DNA from: Elymus sibiricus
Lineage: Eukaryota > Streptophyta > Magnoliopsida > Poales > Poaceae
NCBI GenBank assembly: GCA_039707655.1
Contig: CM077676.1
Coordinates: 80,771,395-80,835,394 of the forward strand
Direction of reading: 5' to 3'
Length of the DNA stretch: 64,000 bases
Shown: one piece after another, positions 1-10,500 of the stretch
Layout: each line of letters begins with the position of its first letter
Position numbering within the stretch: the first letter of the stretch is position 1
Notes under the pieces: model-generated
Told to the model about the DNA's origin: nothing
The model's database searches: none
The model's input: the letters and a program-made list of their open reading frames with translations, nothing else
Program-made: the position numbers and the translations under genes

Positions 1-494
1 GCAAACTTAGGATCATATTTCATTCTCTCCATCATTGATTTTTCTTTTAGCTTAACCAACAATTTTCTAACATCATCTCTATCATTACAAGCAAGAATTT
101 CCCTAGCTGTCTTTCCATCTATAACATAACCAACAGGTATCTTAGGCATTTCAACTCTAGTAGGAGAGCTAGGCATAATAGGTGAATCATAATTTTCATC
201 AGTTTCAATAGTTTCAGCATTCTCAGTTTCTTTAGCCTTAGCAATTTGGTCATCAAGAAATTCACCTAGTGGCACAGTATTATCAAGCATAGTACTAGCA
301 TCATCATAAGTATCATTCATAGCAGAAGTAGTATCATCAATTACTTGCGACATATCAGAATGAATAGCAGGTGGTGGTGTCGCAAGCCTACTCAAAACAT
401 AAGGTGAATCAAGTGCGGAGCTAGATGGCAGTTCGTTACCTCCCCTCGTCTTAGAGGGAACGATCTTGGTCTTAGCGTTTTTCAGATTCTTCAT
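1..494 (-). CDS. Gypsy retrotransposon gag, N-terminal part (runs off window)
   Basis: Reading leftwards from an ATG at 492-494, 164 codons stay open to the window edge. The product starts with a Lys-rich stretch (MKNLKNAKTKIV) and continues into an acidic, Asp/Glu/Thr/Ser-rich region, with a basic segment rich in Lys, Met and Arg near the edge. It lies just downstream of the LTR and primer binding site on the same strand, which is where gag begins in an LTR retrotransposon. Capsid and later pol domains would lie outside the window, so no domain can be named from what is visible. Codon use is AT-rich, unlike the host genes. The element cannot be judged intact because its body and 3' LTR are missing here. 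Confidence 0.7.
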   Translation of the reverse strand, partial: MKNLKNAKTKIVPSKTRGGNELPSSSALDSPYVLSRLATPPPAIHSDMSQVIDDTTSAMNDTYDDASTMLDNTVPLGEFLDDQIAKAKETENAETIETDENYDSPIMPSSPTRVEMPKIPVGYVIDGKTAREILACNDRDDVRKLLVKLKEKSMMERMKYDPKF

Positions 495-543
495 AGTGGT
501 CAACAGATATAAATCCCAAGTGACTCAACAAATAGAGCTATGC

Positions 544-561
544 TCCCCGGCAACGGCGCCA
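544..561 (-). other. Primer binding site of the Gypsy element
   Basis: The minus strand reads TGGCGCCGTTGCCGGGGA here, the tRNA-Asp-type primer binding site common in Triticeae Gypsy elements. It lies 11 bases inside the LTR end, between LTR and gag. It would prime minus-strand cDNA synthesis during retrotransposition. Confidence 0.75.
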
Positions 562-572
562 GAAAAGAATCT

Positions 573-1957
573 TGATAACCCACAAGTATAGGGGATCGCA
601 ACAGTCTTCGAGGGTAGTATTTCACCCAAATTTATTGATTCGACACAAGGGGAGCCAAAGAATATTTGCGAGTATTAGCAGTTGAGTTTTCAATTCAACC
701 ACACCTGGAGAACTAAATATCTGCAGCAAAGTGTTTAGTAGCACAGTAGCAATAGTGCCAGAAACAGTAACAGTAGCAGTTTTGTAGTGATCGTAACAGC
801 AGCAGCAACGAAAGTAACTTAGCAAAGATCAATATGAGAAAAGCGTAGGCATTGGATCAGTGATGGATAATTATCTTGGATGACATTCATCATTTAACAG
901 TCACAACCTAGAGCGATACACAATAGCTCCAATTCATCATTGTAATGTAGGCATGTATTCCGTATATAGTCATACATGCTTATAGTAAGAACTTGCATGA
1001 CATCTTTTGTCCTACCCTCCCGTGGCAGCGGGGTCCATAAGGAAACTAAGGGATATTAAGGCCTCCTTTTAATTGAGAACCGGAACAAAGCGTTAACACA
1101 TGGTGAATACATGAACTCCTCGAATTACAGTCATCCTTGGAGAGTATCCCAAACAATTGTCACTATGGGGTCTACGGATCAGAACAATAACAAGTGCATA
1201 TAACTAGCAGATAGGATCAAGAACTCAAATATATTCATGAAAACATAAAGGGTTCAGATCTGAAATCATGGCACTCGGGCCCTAGTGACAAACATTAAGC
1301 ATAGCAAAGTCTAGCAACATCAATCTCAGAACATAGTGGATACTAGGGATCAAGCCCTAACAAATTGACTCGATTACATGATAAATCTCATCCAACCCAT
1401 CACCGTCCAGCAAGCCTACGGAGAAATTACTCACACCCGGTGGTGAGCATCATGAAATTGGTGATGGAGGATGGTTGATGATGACGATGGCGACGAATCC
1501 CCCTCTCCGGAACCCCGAACGGACTCCAGATCAGCCCTCCCGATGAAGAACAGGAGGTGGCGGTGGCTTCGTATCGTAAAACGCGATGAAACTTCTTCTC
1601 TTATTTTTTTCTCGGGGAAAGAGAATTTATAGCGTTGGAATTAGGTCAGGAGGACCTCTGTGGGCCCCACAAGGCATCACGGCGCGCCCCCAGGGGGGGT
1701 CGCGCCCTATTGCCTTGTGAGAAACAGGGGCCCCCTCTCCACTTGATTCTTGCACCAATATTTTTTATATATTCCATAAAAAATCTCCAAAAAGTTTCGT
1801 CCAATTCCGAGAACTTTGATTTCTGCACAAAAACAACACCATGGTAGTTCTGCTGAAAACAGCGTCAGTCCGGGTTAGTTTCATTCAAATCATACAAATT
1901 AGAGTCCAAAATAAGAGCAAAAGTGTTTGGAAAAGTAGATACGACAGAGACGTATCA
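573..1957 (-). mobile_element. 5' LTR of a Gypsy-type LTR retrotransposon
   Basis: On the minus strand this block begins TGATACGTCTCTGTCGTATC and ends GTGGGTTATCA. It therefore starts with TG, ends with CA and has short matching inverted ends (TGATA / TATCA). The primer binding site and gag follow directly, so this is the 5' LTR of an element whose body extends left of the window. The 1385-bp length and the sequence style fit large Triticeae Gypsy families such as Sabrina, Wham or Fatima, but the exact family is from memory. The target-site duplication cannot be tested because the other LTR is absent. Confidence 0.8.
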
Positions 1958-2019
1958 GTAATCAACACTACTAGCAACCCAAGGTACCAATCTGAGGTTT
2001 GATATAAAGATTGAAAACA

Positions 2020-2457
2020 AGGGATGAACTAGGGTTTATAGATTAAATGGTGCTGATGAAGATGTTGATGGAGATGAAGTCTCCCACGATGGGAGGAGCG
2101 TTGGTGATGACGATGGCTTCGTTTTCCCCGGAGGTTATTCATGCATATACGTGATGACTCCGTACTTGGTCTATCCTGCAGAGACCGGAGGACAAAGACC
2201 TTTTTATGATGGCGTCTACCCGGCTGGAGCTTACGACCAGGGAGGTTTTCTCCCTTCATGGATGGCGGTATAATCTCCGGATAGGATCTACCCCACCTTA
2301 GGTTGGACTTTTGTTATTGTTGTAAAATGATTTTATTTTTGGTTGTGTTGGACGTGTTGATTGTGTGCATCGTGCTATGCAGAGGTCGGGCATTCTTTTA
2401 ATGTGATTGTATCACCTCGATATATAAATTGAATGAAATATCCTTTATCGAGAAAAA
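2020..2457 (+). mobile_element. Probable LINE 3'-UTR remnant
   Basis: No long open frame. The last 150 bases run T/G-rich and end in an A-rich tail after TATATAAATTGAATGAAATA, which resembles the 3' ends of grass LINEs. The left border is not visible and no target-site duplication was found. A decayed SINE or a transcript-derived retrocopy are alternatives. Confidence 0.4.
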
Positions 2458-2585
2458 CTAAGAGATGATCTCTTAGATAAAGAGAAGGCAAACCCTTTTT
2501 CCCCTCATTTCTCCCTTCTCCAACTCAGTAATTATCTTAGGTGGCATTGTTAAGATAACATTTTTTACACTCCCTACAGGCTAAA
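2458..2585. mobile_element. Short MITE-like block opening with a palindrome
   Basis: The block opens with CTAAGAGATGATCTCTTAG, which is self-complementary except at its centre, and continues into a T/C-rich stretch ending near CATTGTTAAGATAAC. This layout is familiar from a dispersed grass miniature element. Terminal repeats and target duplication are not cleanly defined, so borders are approximate. Confidence 0.35.
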
Positions 2586-2687
2586 AGAAAAAGGTAGAAG
2601 TTATTGTGATGTGCTCGATTTTTTCAGTGTCTTGTGTGCACAGGCTCCGCCTCATGGAGGCCAAACGAAGCGGTGACCACCCCAACA

Positions 2688-2701
2688 CCCCCCCCCCCCC
2701 C
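2688..2701. repeat. Poly-C tract (14 C)
   Basis: Uninterrupted run of C. Such tracts are hard to sequence, so the exact length may be unreliable. Confidence 0.9.
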
Positions 2702-2724
2702 ACCCCCGGTCTCTTATTTTTTCC

Positions 2725-3002
2725 AAGAGAAAGTATCCACTGGAAACCTCTAACTCAGTGGAAACATGGAAACTAAAACTTGGGCCGTTGGATTTGAAAC
2801 TTGTGCTGTTGATCAAACCTCGTATTTTACATACAACTGCCCACAGGACTGGTTATTGTTTTGCACAAATGCCCTAAGTATTTTTGTAAAATGCATGGAA
2901 TGTGTTGGTGGAAGAAGCAGCCCTTAGATCATAGATCGAATGGCCCACGTCTTGGTTTCCATGTTCCCACCGAAACTCGGGTTTCAGGAGATACTTTCTC
3001 TT
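2725..3002. mobile_element. MITE with long terminal inverted repeats
   Basis: The left arm (2725 to about 2803) and right arm (about 2925 to 3002) are reverse complements with scattered mismatches. Both arms contain AGAGAAAGTATC at the outer end, GGAAACATGGAAAC about 45 bases in, and TGGGCC further inside. The loop has no coding potential. Arms of about 75 bp suggest a Mutator-like or foldback miniature element. No target-site duplication could be assigned. Confidence 0.6.
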
Positions 3003-3089
3003 TTCCCAATTCAACGTCATCTTTCCGTGAAGTGTCTTCATTCATGGCAATTTGATTTCTAAGTCGTCCGCCCAATTCCCCAATTATAT

Positions 3090-3235
3090 AGAACATTTTT
3101 CATACCATGAACATTTTTTTCCGAAGTATATAGAACATTTATTTTCACTCATGGGAGCATCTTTTTTATAATTTGTGAACAGTTGTTAATAAATATAGTA
3201 ACATTTATTTTAGAATACATGAACATTTATTTTTG
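3090..3235. repeat. AT-rich block with repeated GAACATTT motif
   Basis: The motif GAACATTT or a close variant recurs at least four times in about 145 bases. It separates the upstream MITE from the PPR gene promoter. Such arrays are often the internal part of grass miniature elements, but no termini were found. Confidence 0.35.
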
Positions 3236-3491
3236 CAACACATAACCTTCTCCTGTTTTAAAACTGATTTATAAATTTAGTAGAAAATATATAGAAATTT
3301 TGATATATTTATATTATAAAGAAAAACAGTACTTGTTGGTGGGCTGCGCCAAGTGTGGCACATGAAGAACTGTTTTACGGCATCAAGGCCCCGAATAGGA
3401 GCACACTGTGTCACTGTCTGCTCCCTTGAAAAAAAATAGGAGCACACTTGCTATTCGCGCCAGCTACCAGCGCCGCGGGAGCTTCTTCGGC

Positions 3492-5792
3492 ATGCGCGTC
3501 TCGCCGCGGCGCGCTGGCGTCCTCGGAACGGTGGACTCCCGACCTACCAAGTCGCTGGCGGACGCGGCGCGCGCGCTCTGTGGCTGTTCCCACGAGGAGG
3601 ACATCGCCTCCTGCAACAGGCTGATGGGCGCGCACCTGAGGGCCGGCAGGCCGGGCGCCGCGCGGGAGGTGTTCGACGGAATGCCGCGGCGCGACGTGGT
3701 GTCCTGGAACTCCCTCACGGCCGCGCACGCGCGGGAGGGCGCGCACCGGGAGGCTGCATACGCCTTCCTGGAGTTGAGGCGTCGCGGGCTCCGGCCGGAC
3801 CACACCTCGTTCTCGACCGTGCTGTCGGCCGTCGCGCGGCTGGAGGCTCTGGAGCTGGGGCGATGCGTCCACGGCCTCGCTCTCAAGTCCTGCTCCACGG
3901 GTAATGTGTTCGTGGGCGCCTCGCTCGTCACCATGTACGCCAACTGTGGGGCTTTCGGTTGCCTGCAGCGAGTCTTTGACGACGTCGTCACTCCAAATGT
4001 GGCCTTGTGGAATGCTCTTCTATCAGGCCTCGTGATGAACCAGCGGATAGCAGACGCCCACAGGGTTTTCGATCAGATGCCCGGTCGCAATGTCGTGTCC
4101 TGGACGGCCATGGTAAAAGGCTATGTTACGGTGCACGAGGTGGAGCTGGCATTGGAGCTGTTTGATTCGATGCCCATGAAGAATTCTGTGTCGTGGTGTG
4201 TCATGATAGGAGGGCTTGTCCACCATCAGCGATTCAGAGAGGCAATTGAACTGTTCAAAAGTTTGATGAGGAATGGGGAGGAAGTGACAAATGCGGTTCT
4301 AGTTAAGGTTGTGAATGCTTATGCTGGCCTGAAAAGTATTGGAGGAGGCAGATGCATTCATGGGTTTTCTCTGAAGTGTGGATTTGTTCTTGACCTGATT
4401 ATCGAGGCATCATTAGTTGCGATGTACTGTAACTCCTTGGACATCGATGAAGCACAATTGGAGTTTGATAAAATGGACAGAAAGCATGTCGGTTCATGGA
4501 ATGCCATCATATGTGGCTATATTTATGCAGACAAGATTGATGAGGCTAGAGAACTTTTTGATTCCATGACTGAAAGAGATAAGGTCTCATGGAACTCGAT
4601 GATTAATGGCTATATCAGAGATGGAAGAATTACTGATGCTACTGAGTTATACTCAAGGATGCCTGAGAAGAACGTGGAAGCAGCTACTGCTTTGATGTCA
4701 TGGTTTGTAGACAACGGAATGCTAGATAAAGCACGGGATATGTTTTATAGTATGCCCCATACAGATGTAATGTCTTGTACATCTTTACTCTTTGGATACA
4801 TGAAAGAAGGATATCTGGATGATGCACTGGACCTTTTCCATAGGATGAACAAAAGGACTGTTGTCACTTATAATGTGATGATAGCTGGTTTTCTTCATCA
4901 AGGCAAGGTTACTGAAGCTTACAGGCTCTTCAATGAATCACCTTCTCATGATTCGGTGACTTGGAGCTGTTTAATTACGGGGCTCGCTCAAAATGGTTTA
5001 ACTGATGATGCACTTAAGATGTACAAGAAAATGCTATTAACATATGTGCGCCCAAGTGAATCACTTGTTTTTAGCCTCATAAGCTGTTTTGCACACCATT
5101 CTATGATTGTTCATGGTCAGCAGTTTCATGCCACAACTATCAAGCTTGGACTCGGGTTATGTTTACTAATTCAGAATTCACTTATTAGCCTATATTGCAA
5201 ATGTGGCGAAATGGTTGCAGCCCAGAATAGTTTTTATCAGATGGCTAAGAGAGATGTGGTTACATGGAATACAATAATTCATGGATATGCATTCAATAGC
5301 CTTGGTCAAAATGCCATTGAGATGTTCGAGAATATGAAGATGGCACAAGTTGATCCTGATGAAATCACATTTGTTGGTGTACTTTCTGCATGTAATCACA
5401 CGAGTCTTTTGGAGGAAGCAAAACATTTCTTTGATGCGATGACGCGTGATCATGGAATTGTGCCTAATATAACGCACTATGCTTGCATGGTTGATCTATT
5501 TTGTAGGAGAGGCATGGTTGAGGAGGCTGAAGGGTTAGTTAAGTCGATGCCCTTTGAACCTGATTCAGCAATATGGACCTCTCTCTTGAGCAGCTGCAGA
5601 TTGAGTGGCAATGATAAGTTAGCAGAGCATGCGGCAAGTCAGTTGATCGCCATAAATCCCTCTACTAAAATGCCTTATCTTCACCTCATCAGTGTACATG
5701 GATCAATAAATAGATGGGGTGTGATTGATAGTCTAAGAAGTCAAATTAGGAGAACTGCCACTGAGAAAGAAGTTGGTTATAGCTGGATTTAG
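3492..5792 (+). CDS. Pentatricopeptide-repeat (PPR) protein, PLS class, E subgroup
   Basis: An intronless frame of 766 codons gives a string of PPR motifs covering almost the whole protein. The recurring signatures are VSWN(S/A)(L/I/M), A..(L/V)FD.MP.(R/K) and L...Y.(K/N)CG. P, L and S variants alternate, and the middle has a run of short S-type repeats. The C-terminus ends with E1 and E2 motifs and stops at GYSWI, so there is no E+ or DYW deaminase domain. PPR proteins of this class bind organelle transcripts and usually act in RNA editing or processing in mitochondria or plastids. The Arg-rich N-terminus fits a transit peptide. The frame is open upstream to a GTG at 3408, but that is not a plant start; the first ATG at 3492 is chosen. 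The precise orthologue is not recognised. Confidence 0.88.
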   Translation: MRVSPRRAGVLGTVDSRPTKSLADAARALCGCSHEEDIASCNRLMGAHLRAGRPGAAREVFDGMPRRDVVSWNSLTAAHAREGAHREAAYAFLELRRRGLRPDHTSFSTVLSAVARLEALELGRCVHGLALKSCSTGNVFVGASLVTMYANCGAFGCLQRVFDDVVTPNVALWNALLSGLVMNQRIADAHRVFDQMPGRNVVSWTAMVKGYVTVHEVELALELFDSMPMKNSVSWCVMIGGLVHHQRFREAIELFKSLMRNGEEVTNAVLVKVVNAYAGLKSIGGGRCIHGFSLKCGFVLDLIIEASLVAMYCNSLDIDEAQLEFDKMDRKHVGSWNAIICGYIYADKIDEARELFDSMTERDKVSWNSMINGYIRDGRITDATELYSRMPEKNVEAATALMSWFVDNGMLDKARDMFYSMPHTDVMSCTSLLFGYMKEGYLDDALDLFHRMNKRTVVTYNVMIAGFLHQGKVTEAYRLFNESPSHDSVTWSCLITGLAQNGLTDDALKMYKKMLLTYVRPSESLVFSLISCFAHHSMIVHGQQFHATTIKLGLGLCLLIQNSLISLYCKCGEMVAAQNSFYQMAKRDVVTWNTIIHGYAFNSLGQNAIEMFENMKMAQVDPDEITFVGVLSACNHTSLLEEAKHFFDAMTRDHGIVPNITHYACMVDLFCRRGMVEEAEGLVKSMPFEPDSAIWTSLLSSCRLSGNDKLAEHAASQLIAINPSTKMPYLHLISVHGSINRWGVIDSLRSQIRRTATEKEVGYSWI

Positions 5793-7017
5793 TGTCCCAG
5801 CATGATTCACTGCTGATTTATCTTACCAATTGTGGTTCAGTCTGGCACCAAAATACTGGCCGTATACATTGAGGAAAATCTGGTATATACAACAGTATCC
5901 ATGGTGTAGCGCATGATCATTTATATGGACATTCCACCAAACAGGTAACATTCTAGAAAACTACTCCTGTATCTTTACTTTGGCATCTAAGGCAATGTTC
6001 TAATGATACAACTTTTTGTTTGCACGTCTTATGTAGAATGTCTGGAAGTTCAGTACACAGGCTCTTGGTGGATGGGTTAACCTAGGCATATTGGTGTGGA
6101 ATGCAAAAAAGCGTGAAACACATCTGTCAGGTACGATTGATTGGAACCGGATCGCATGCTTGTATAGTTGTACATATGATGTGTGCCATCATTTAGAGGT
6201 AGACTAACTGAGCAATCCTTTTTTCTCTTCAGTTGATCGGTATAGAACACCTTCCTCGTCAATTATGTTTCAAAAAAGCACCATGAAACACTATCTCAAC
6301 TTAATTATTAACAAGAAATTGATGTCTTGCCCTCCAGAGTTTCAGCGCTCGGTTTGTTGTTTCTCTTCTTCCAGGAATACGGCGCCAAATTTTGCCAAAG
6401 CAGAAACCTCTCTACCAGGTTAAGAGTTTGGTGAGCAGAGGATGGAAGGCGCGGCGCAGGCCAAGACATGTTCAGTTCCATCCCTGCATTTCGGAGCAGC
6501 GGTCCTGTGGGATGTAACTGAGTCTGCAAAAAATACCCAGCCAATCTATGTGTGGCATCCACTGAATGGCCTCTGCCCTCACCGGCAACACTGCTCAGCA
6601 GCTAAGGATCATGGTGATTGTCCGGCGGAGCACAGGGAATGCAACGGTTAGTCGCCGTCGCAAGCTGCAATGCAGGGCGCAACTTTAAGGCTCGGGCGAA
6701 GCACGAGGGAAGTCGATGCCGCGGTGCTCACTGGAGAAGACCTTCGCATGATGGATGGCTCTGGGCCCTTTTTTAGCTGTTCTTTGTATTGTTCCTAGCA
6801 TGTACCACATTCCATTAGTCTGTAAAAATTCCTCCGTCTCTCAAAATCACATTATATCTTTTGAGATAATGATGCATCGAACAACAAGAAAATAAACAAG
6901 GGATAAACTCTACTAGTAATCATGCCTCTCTTTTTTAATCCAAGACAATTATTGTCGTTTAATGTATAAATTGGGTCATTTCCTGCCATTTTTTTCAATT
7001 AAAACACCAAAGCACCA
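5793..7017. other. 3' flank of the PPR gene, no further gene seen
   Basis: This stretch should hold the PPR 3' UTR. Only short, unrelated open frames occur on either strand, none with a recognisable domain. I see no tRNA or repeat structure that I can support. Confidence 0.4.
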
Positions 7018-7195
7018 AGGCCATGTACAGTTTTTAGAAAGGTTCTTGTAAAAATAAAACAGATTTTGCTTAAACACTACAGGTGCCTATTTATATAGTA
7101 GAGGTGCCTACTTAAACATCTGCGCTACACAAATAAGATCGGTGCTAAAGAAAAAAACCAGTTTGTTTTCATAAGCAACTTCCATTGAATATGAT
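7018..7195. mobile_element. Possible MITE related to the element at 48174
   Basis: The block starts GGCCATGTACAG and contains GGTGCTAAAGAAAAAAACCAG, which resembles the right part of the TTA-flanked element at 48174-48349. Internal alignment is patchy and the right end is uncertain. It would lie in or near the 3' UTR of the PRP38 gene. Confidence 0.3.
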
Positions 7196-7507
7196 TTGAA
7201 CATATGCGAAACAAGCAGGCGCTGCATATCATCAGAGACAAAGAAGCAAATGTTTGTTTTGAGCTCACAACGCATAAAAAGCATACATCAGATACAGAAC
7301 TTGGTTATCCAAAGTGAACAATTTCTCTTGCATGACTACAAATTGCTTAGCCGGCCAACATATTTTTGCATTCTACATGCTGAAGGAATTTCCCTAGGAA
7401 TGCAGCTCAGGGGAGAAGAAACGCACTACCTGTTGCGCATCTTTGGCAGCGTATAGCAATGTCAGTACAACAAGAATAGAATCCCCATGGTTTTCGGGTT
7501 CTGACGG

Positions 7508-10500
7508 TCACCTCCACCTGGCGCCTCCCAATCTGATCACCTCTTCAGTTCCAGAATCCCTGCGAGATCTGTCATCACCGGCGTCGTCCTTTGCATTCGT
7601 CGCGTCACCATACAGATCCTTCAGCTTCGCCAGGTTGGATGACTCCGGCGCTTTACCAAACGGGCTGGAGCGATGGCTGTTGCCATTGGTTCTGCCACGG
7701 CTTGGACTCCTGCTCCTGCTCCTGCTTCTGCGGCCACTCGAACGTACGTTTCGATCAGAGTCCCTGTCCCTCCTTTCATGGCCCCGCCTCTCGACATCCC
7801 TGTCAGAATAGCTCAAGCGGCGGTAGTCACGGTCTCTGTTATCACGGCTTTGCCGACCTTGATCCCTATCCTTGTACCTACCACGATCACGATCTGAACG
7901 GTCCCTCTCAGTGTCACGGCTGCGCTCACGACTCTGACTTCGGTGCTTCCTGGGTGGAGATTTGGCATGACCACCGTCATGACTCCTTTCCCTTTCTCGT
8001 ACAGAAGGCAATGTCTTTCGGACTGGGGATGAATCCCTTGTGGATGCACGGTGTGGAGCACGCTGACCAAAAGAGACAGACAGAGAAGCCTTTACTGAAG
8101 GAGGCCGCCGGGCAGTATCATCTGAACCAAGGCGACTAGAATCCCCAGTTATCCCTGACTGTTTTGTTGGGAGCTTCATTTTCTCAAGGTGGGCAGTTAC
8201 CTGTCGCAGAATTAGGAGAGGCACTCGCGGAAGAAGACTATCGAAGTAGTACTGCAAAGAAACAATAAATGACAAGAAAATTTAGTTTACCAAACGTGTG
8301 AATGCTATTTCTCATTTGTAGCTACTAGAATAATGGCCTGGAAAGGAAATACTAGACGGATACGATAGCATATAACTTGTCAAGAAACATAGAGTGATAA
8401 CAGAGTATGATTATGAAGTTAATTTGCTCTGTTGTTTTGGCATACGAGCGTCTAGGTTTGGGCTGAGTTATTGTGGCAATTTAACATGAAGACGAACTGT
8501 GACAATAAAAAATAAACTGATTTTTTTTGCCAAAATCAGAACTGGTCAAATGACTGCTAGTCTTCGTGCCAGCTGAGACAGATATCCATTGCTGTATCAG
8601 CTAGACTGTAAGAATTGAAGGACTCACCCACCAAACCAAATAGTTTACCAACTGTGTTGACTCAACCAAACACTAGCAACTCAATCTGGTACTAATTTCA
8701 TTCTAAGTTGCATCGGTAATAAAATCTATGAACTATTGGACATACTATCCATTATACCAAAATATCACAGAATCCTGACTATGAATGAATGTGGGAGCCA
8801 ACCAGTCAAGAGTTTTTTACTTGAACAAAATTCAAAAGCTTCCAGTTATAAGATACTTATTACAAACTGGACGTCCTTTTTCTCTATGGGAATGGACTTG
8901 ATTCTCTTGGTAAATATGCCCATAGATCTTTTCCAAAGCATAAAGCATGGACAGAAAGGGAAATAATAGCATCTCAAGCCAAGAAAGAAATAATACAGGA
9001 CATATAGCCTGAAACAAAGTAAAGCATCTCAAAAGCACACATCATTTTTATGTGCAATGGATACTTCAACCAGTTGAAAATATGGAACACTAGTGGCAAA
9101 AGTGAAAAGAACATATCATGACAAACCTTTACAAAGTGGTTACTGGTGGAAGAGATGTCTCCTCTTAAAGCAACTCCACAATTGAAATTTCCGCTCAGTA
9201 TGCCAAATCAACAGGTGAGATTCAACAAACCGATATTGCACTTAGGCTCAGAAAATAGTATGTTAATCACGTATGCCATCGGATGTGCTTGGGTAACTAT
9301 AGAAAACTGTAATAGCAGCTCTATAGTAAAGTTATGTCAAATGGAAGAAATGGGGGCATAGTTTAAGAGATATACCTGACCAAGGATGACATCACGCACA
9401 TAAACGCCCATAGTTGTCATTTTACCATTGGATCCAGGGGAAAACTCCTGAAAGAGAACACATATTATGTAGAGGTGAGCTATGGTTCATTACCAAAGAA
9501 CTGCAAAAGGATTAACCATTGTATCACAAAAAATCATAAATGTTAAGAACAGGCATGGCAAACTATTTGCACACATTGATCCACATGGATAAGCATTAGG
9601 CTCATACATGTGCAGATCGTTATGTCATAAAGAAACAAATAATAAGTGCAAGTAATCTCTAGTACAGGCATGGTGGATTCCAGAGATTTATCCATCTGGC
9701 CTTTCTGATCACACACTTTCATCAGCTCACTGTTTGGGTTTCACTTTATTTCATAGATATAAAATCCTTGACTTGGTCCACGATGGATGATAACAGAAGA
9801 ACCATATGTTGTGCCAGCCTTCATATGCAATATATGTTTACTAGTCACTTCAGGTTTGCACAAGCGTTATTCTTAGAAACAGCAGCCACATCATAAAAAC
9901 AAAGGAACTTTGTTTATGTTACACATGTTAACATAACACTTTGTTGAAAGCAACGCTGAGGTTTGAAAGTTACTTCACACTGCGTTTGGATGTCTCCATT
10001 GGAGCCCAGGAAATGGATTTGGTAATCATCTGACATCAATACGGACGTTTGGCTGGACACTGAATTCGTATTGGAAAAGAAAGAGCAATTCAGGCCCGTT
10101 TTGGCTCGCGTGAAGATCTCCCTCCCACGTTTCGGAGGGTAGCGCTCCGAATTGGCCCGAAATCGCCATCTCCCGCATAACATACCGGTCTGAGGCCCGC
10201 GAACAGAAAAAGAAGAGACAGATCGAGAGGATACGAGAGGAGGAACGAGAGGGGCGAGCGACCTAGCAGGCAGGTGGCGGCGGCGAGACCTAGACGGCGA
10301 CCACCACGGCGACCGGCGGCGACCAGGTCCATCCCTCCCCTCTTCCCTATCTCTTCTCCCGTCGGCTCCCTCGCCATCTTCCCCTTGTGGTCGGCGGCGG
10401 CCCAGGACCGGCACGCCCCGCCGTCGGCTCCGCTCTCCTTAGCCACGTCCGGCCGTCATCCTTGCCTGACGTGGCCTGCCTCAGTCCCTCCCTTCTCGAC

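Noticed and set aside
3411..3991. Long minus-strand open frames (153 and 175 codons) opposite the PPR gene
   Set aside because: They are shadows of the GC-rich PPR N-terminus, with Arg/Pro/Ala-rich low-complexity translations and no domain.
7591..8139. Plus-strand open frame of 182 codons opposite PRP38 exon 4
   Set aside because: It is the antisense of the Arg/Ser/Asp-rich tail and produces His/Cys/Ser-rich nonsense.
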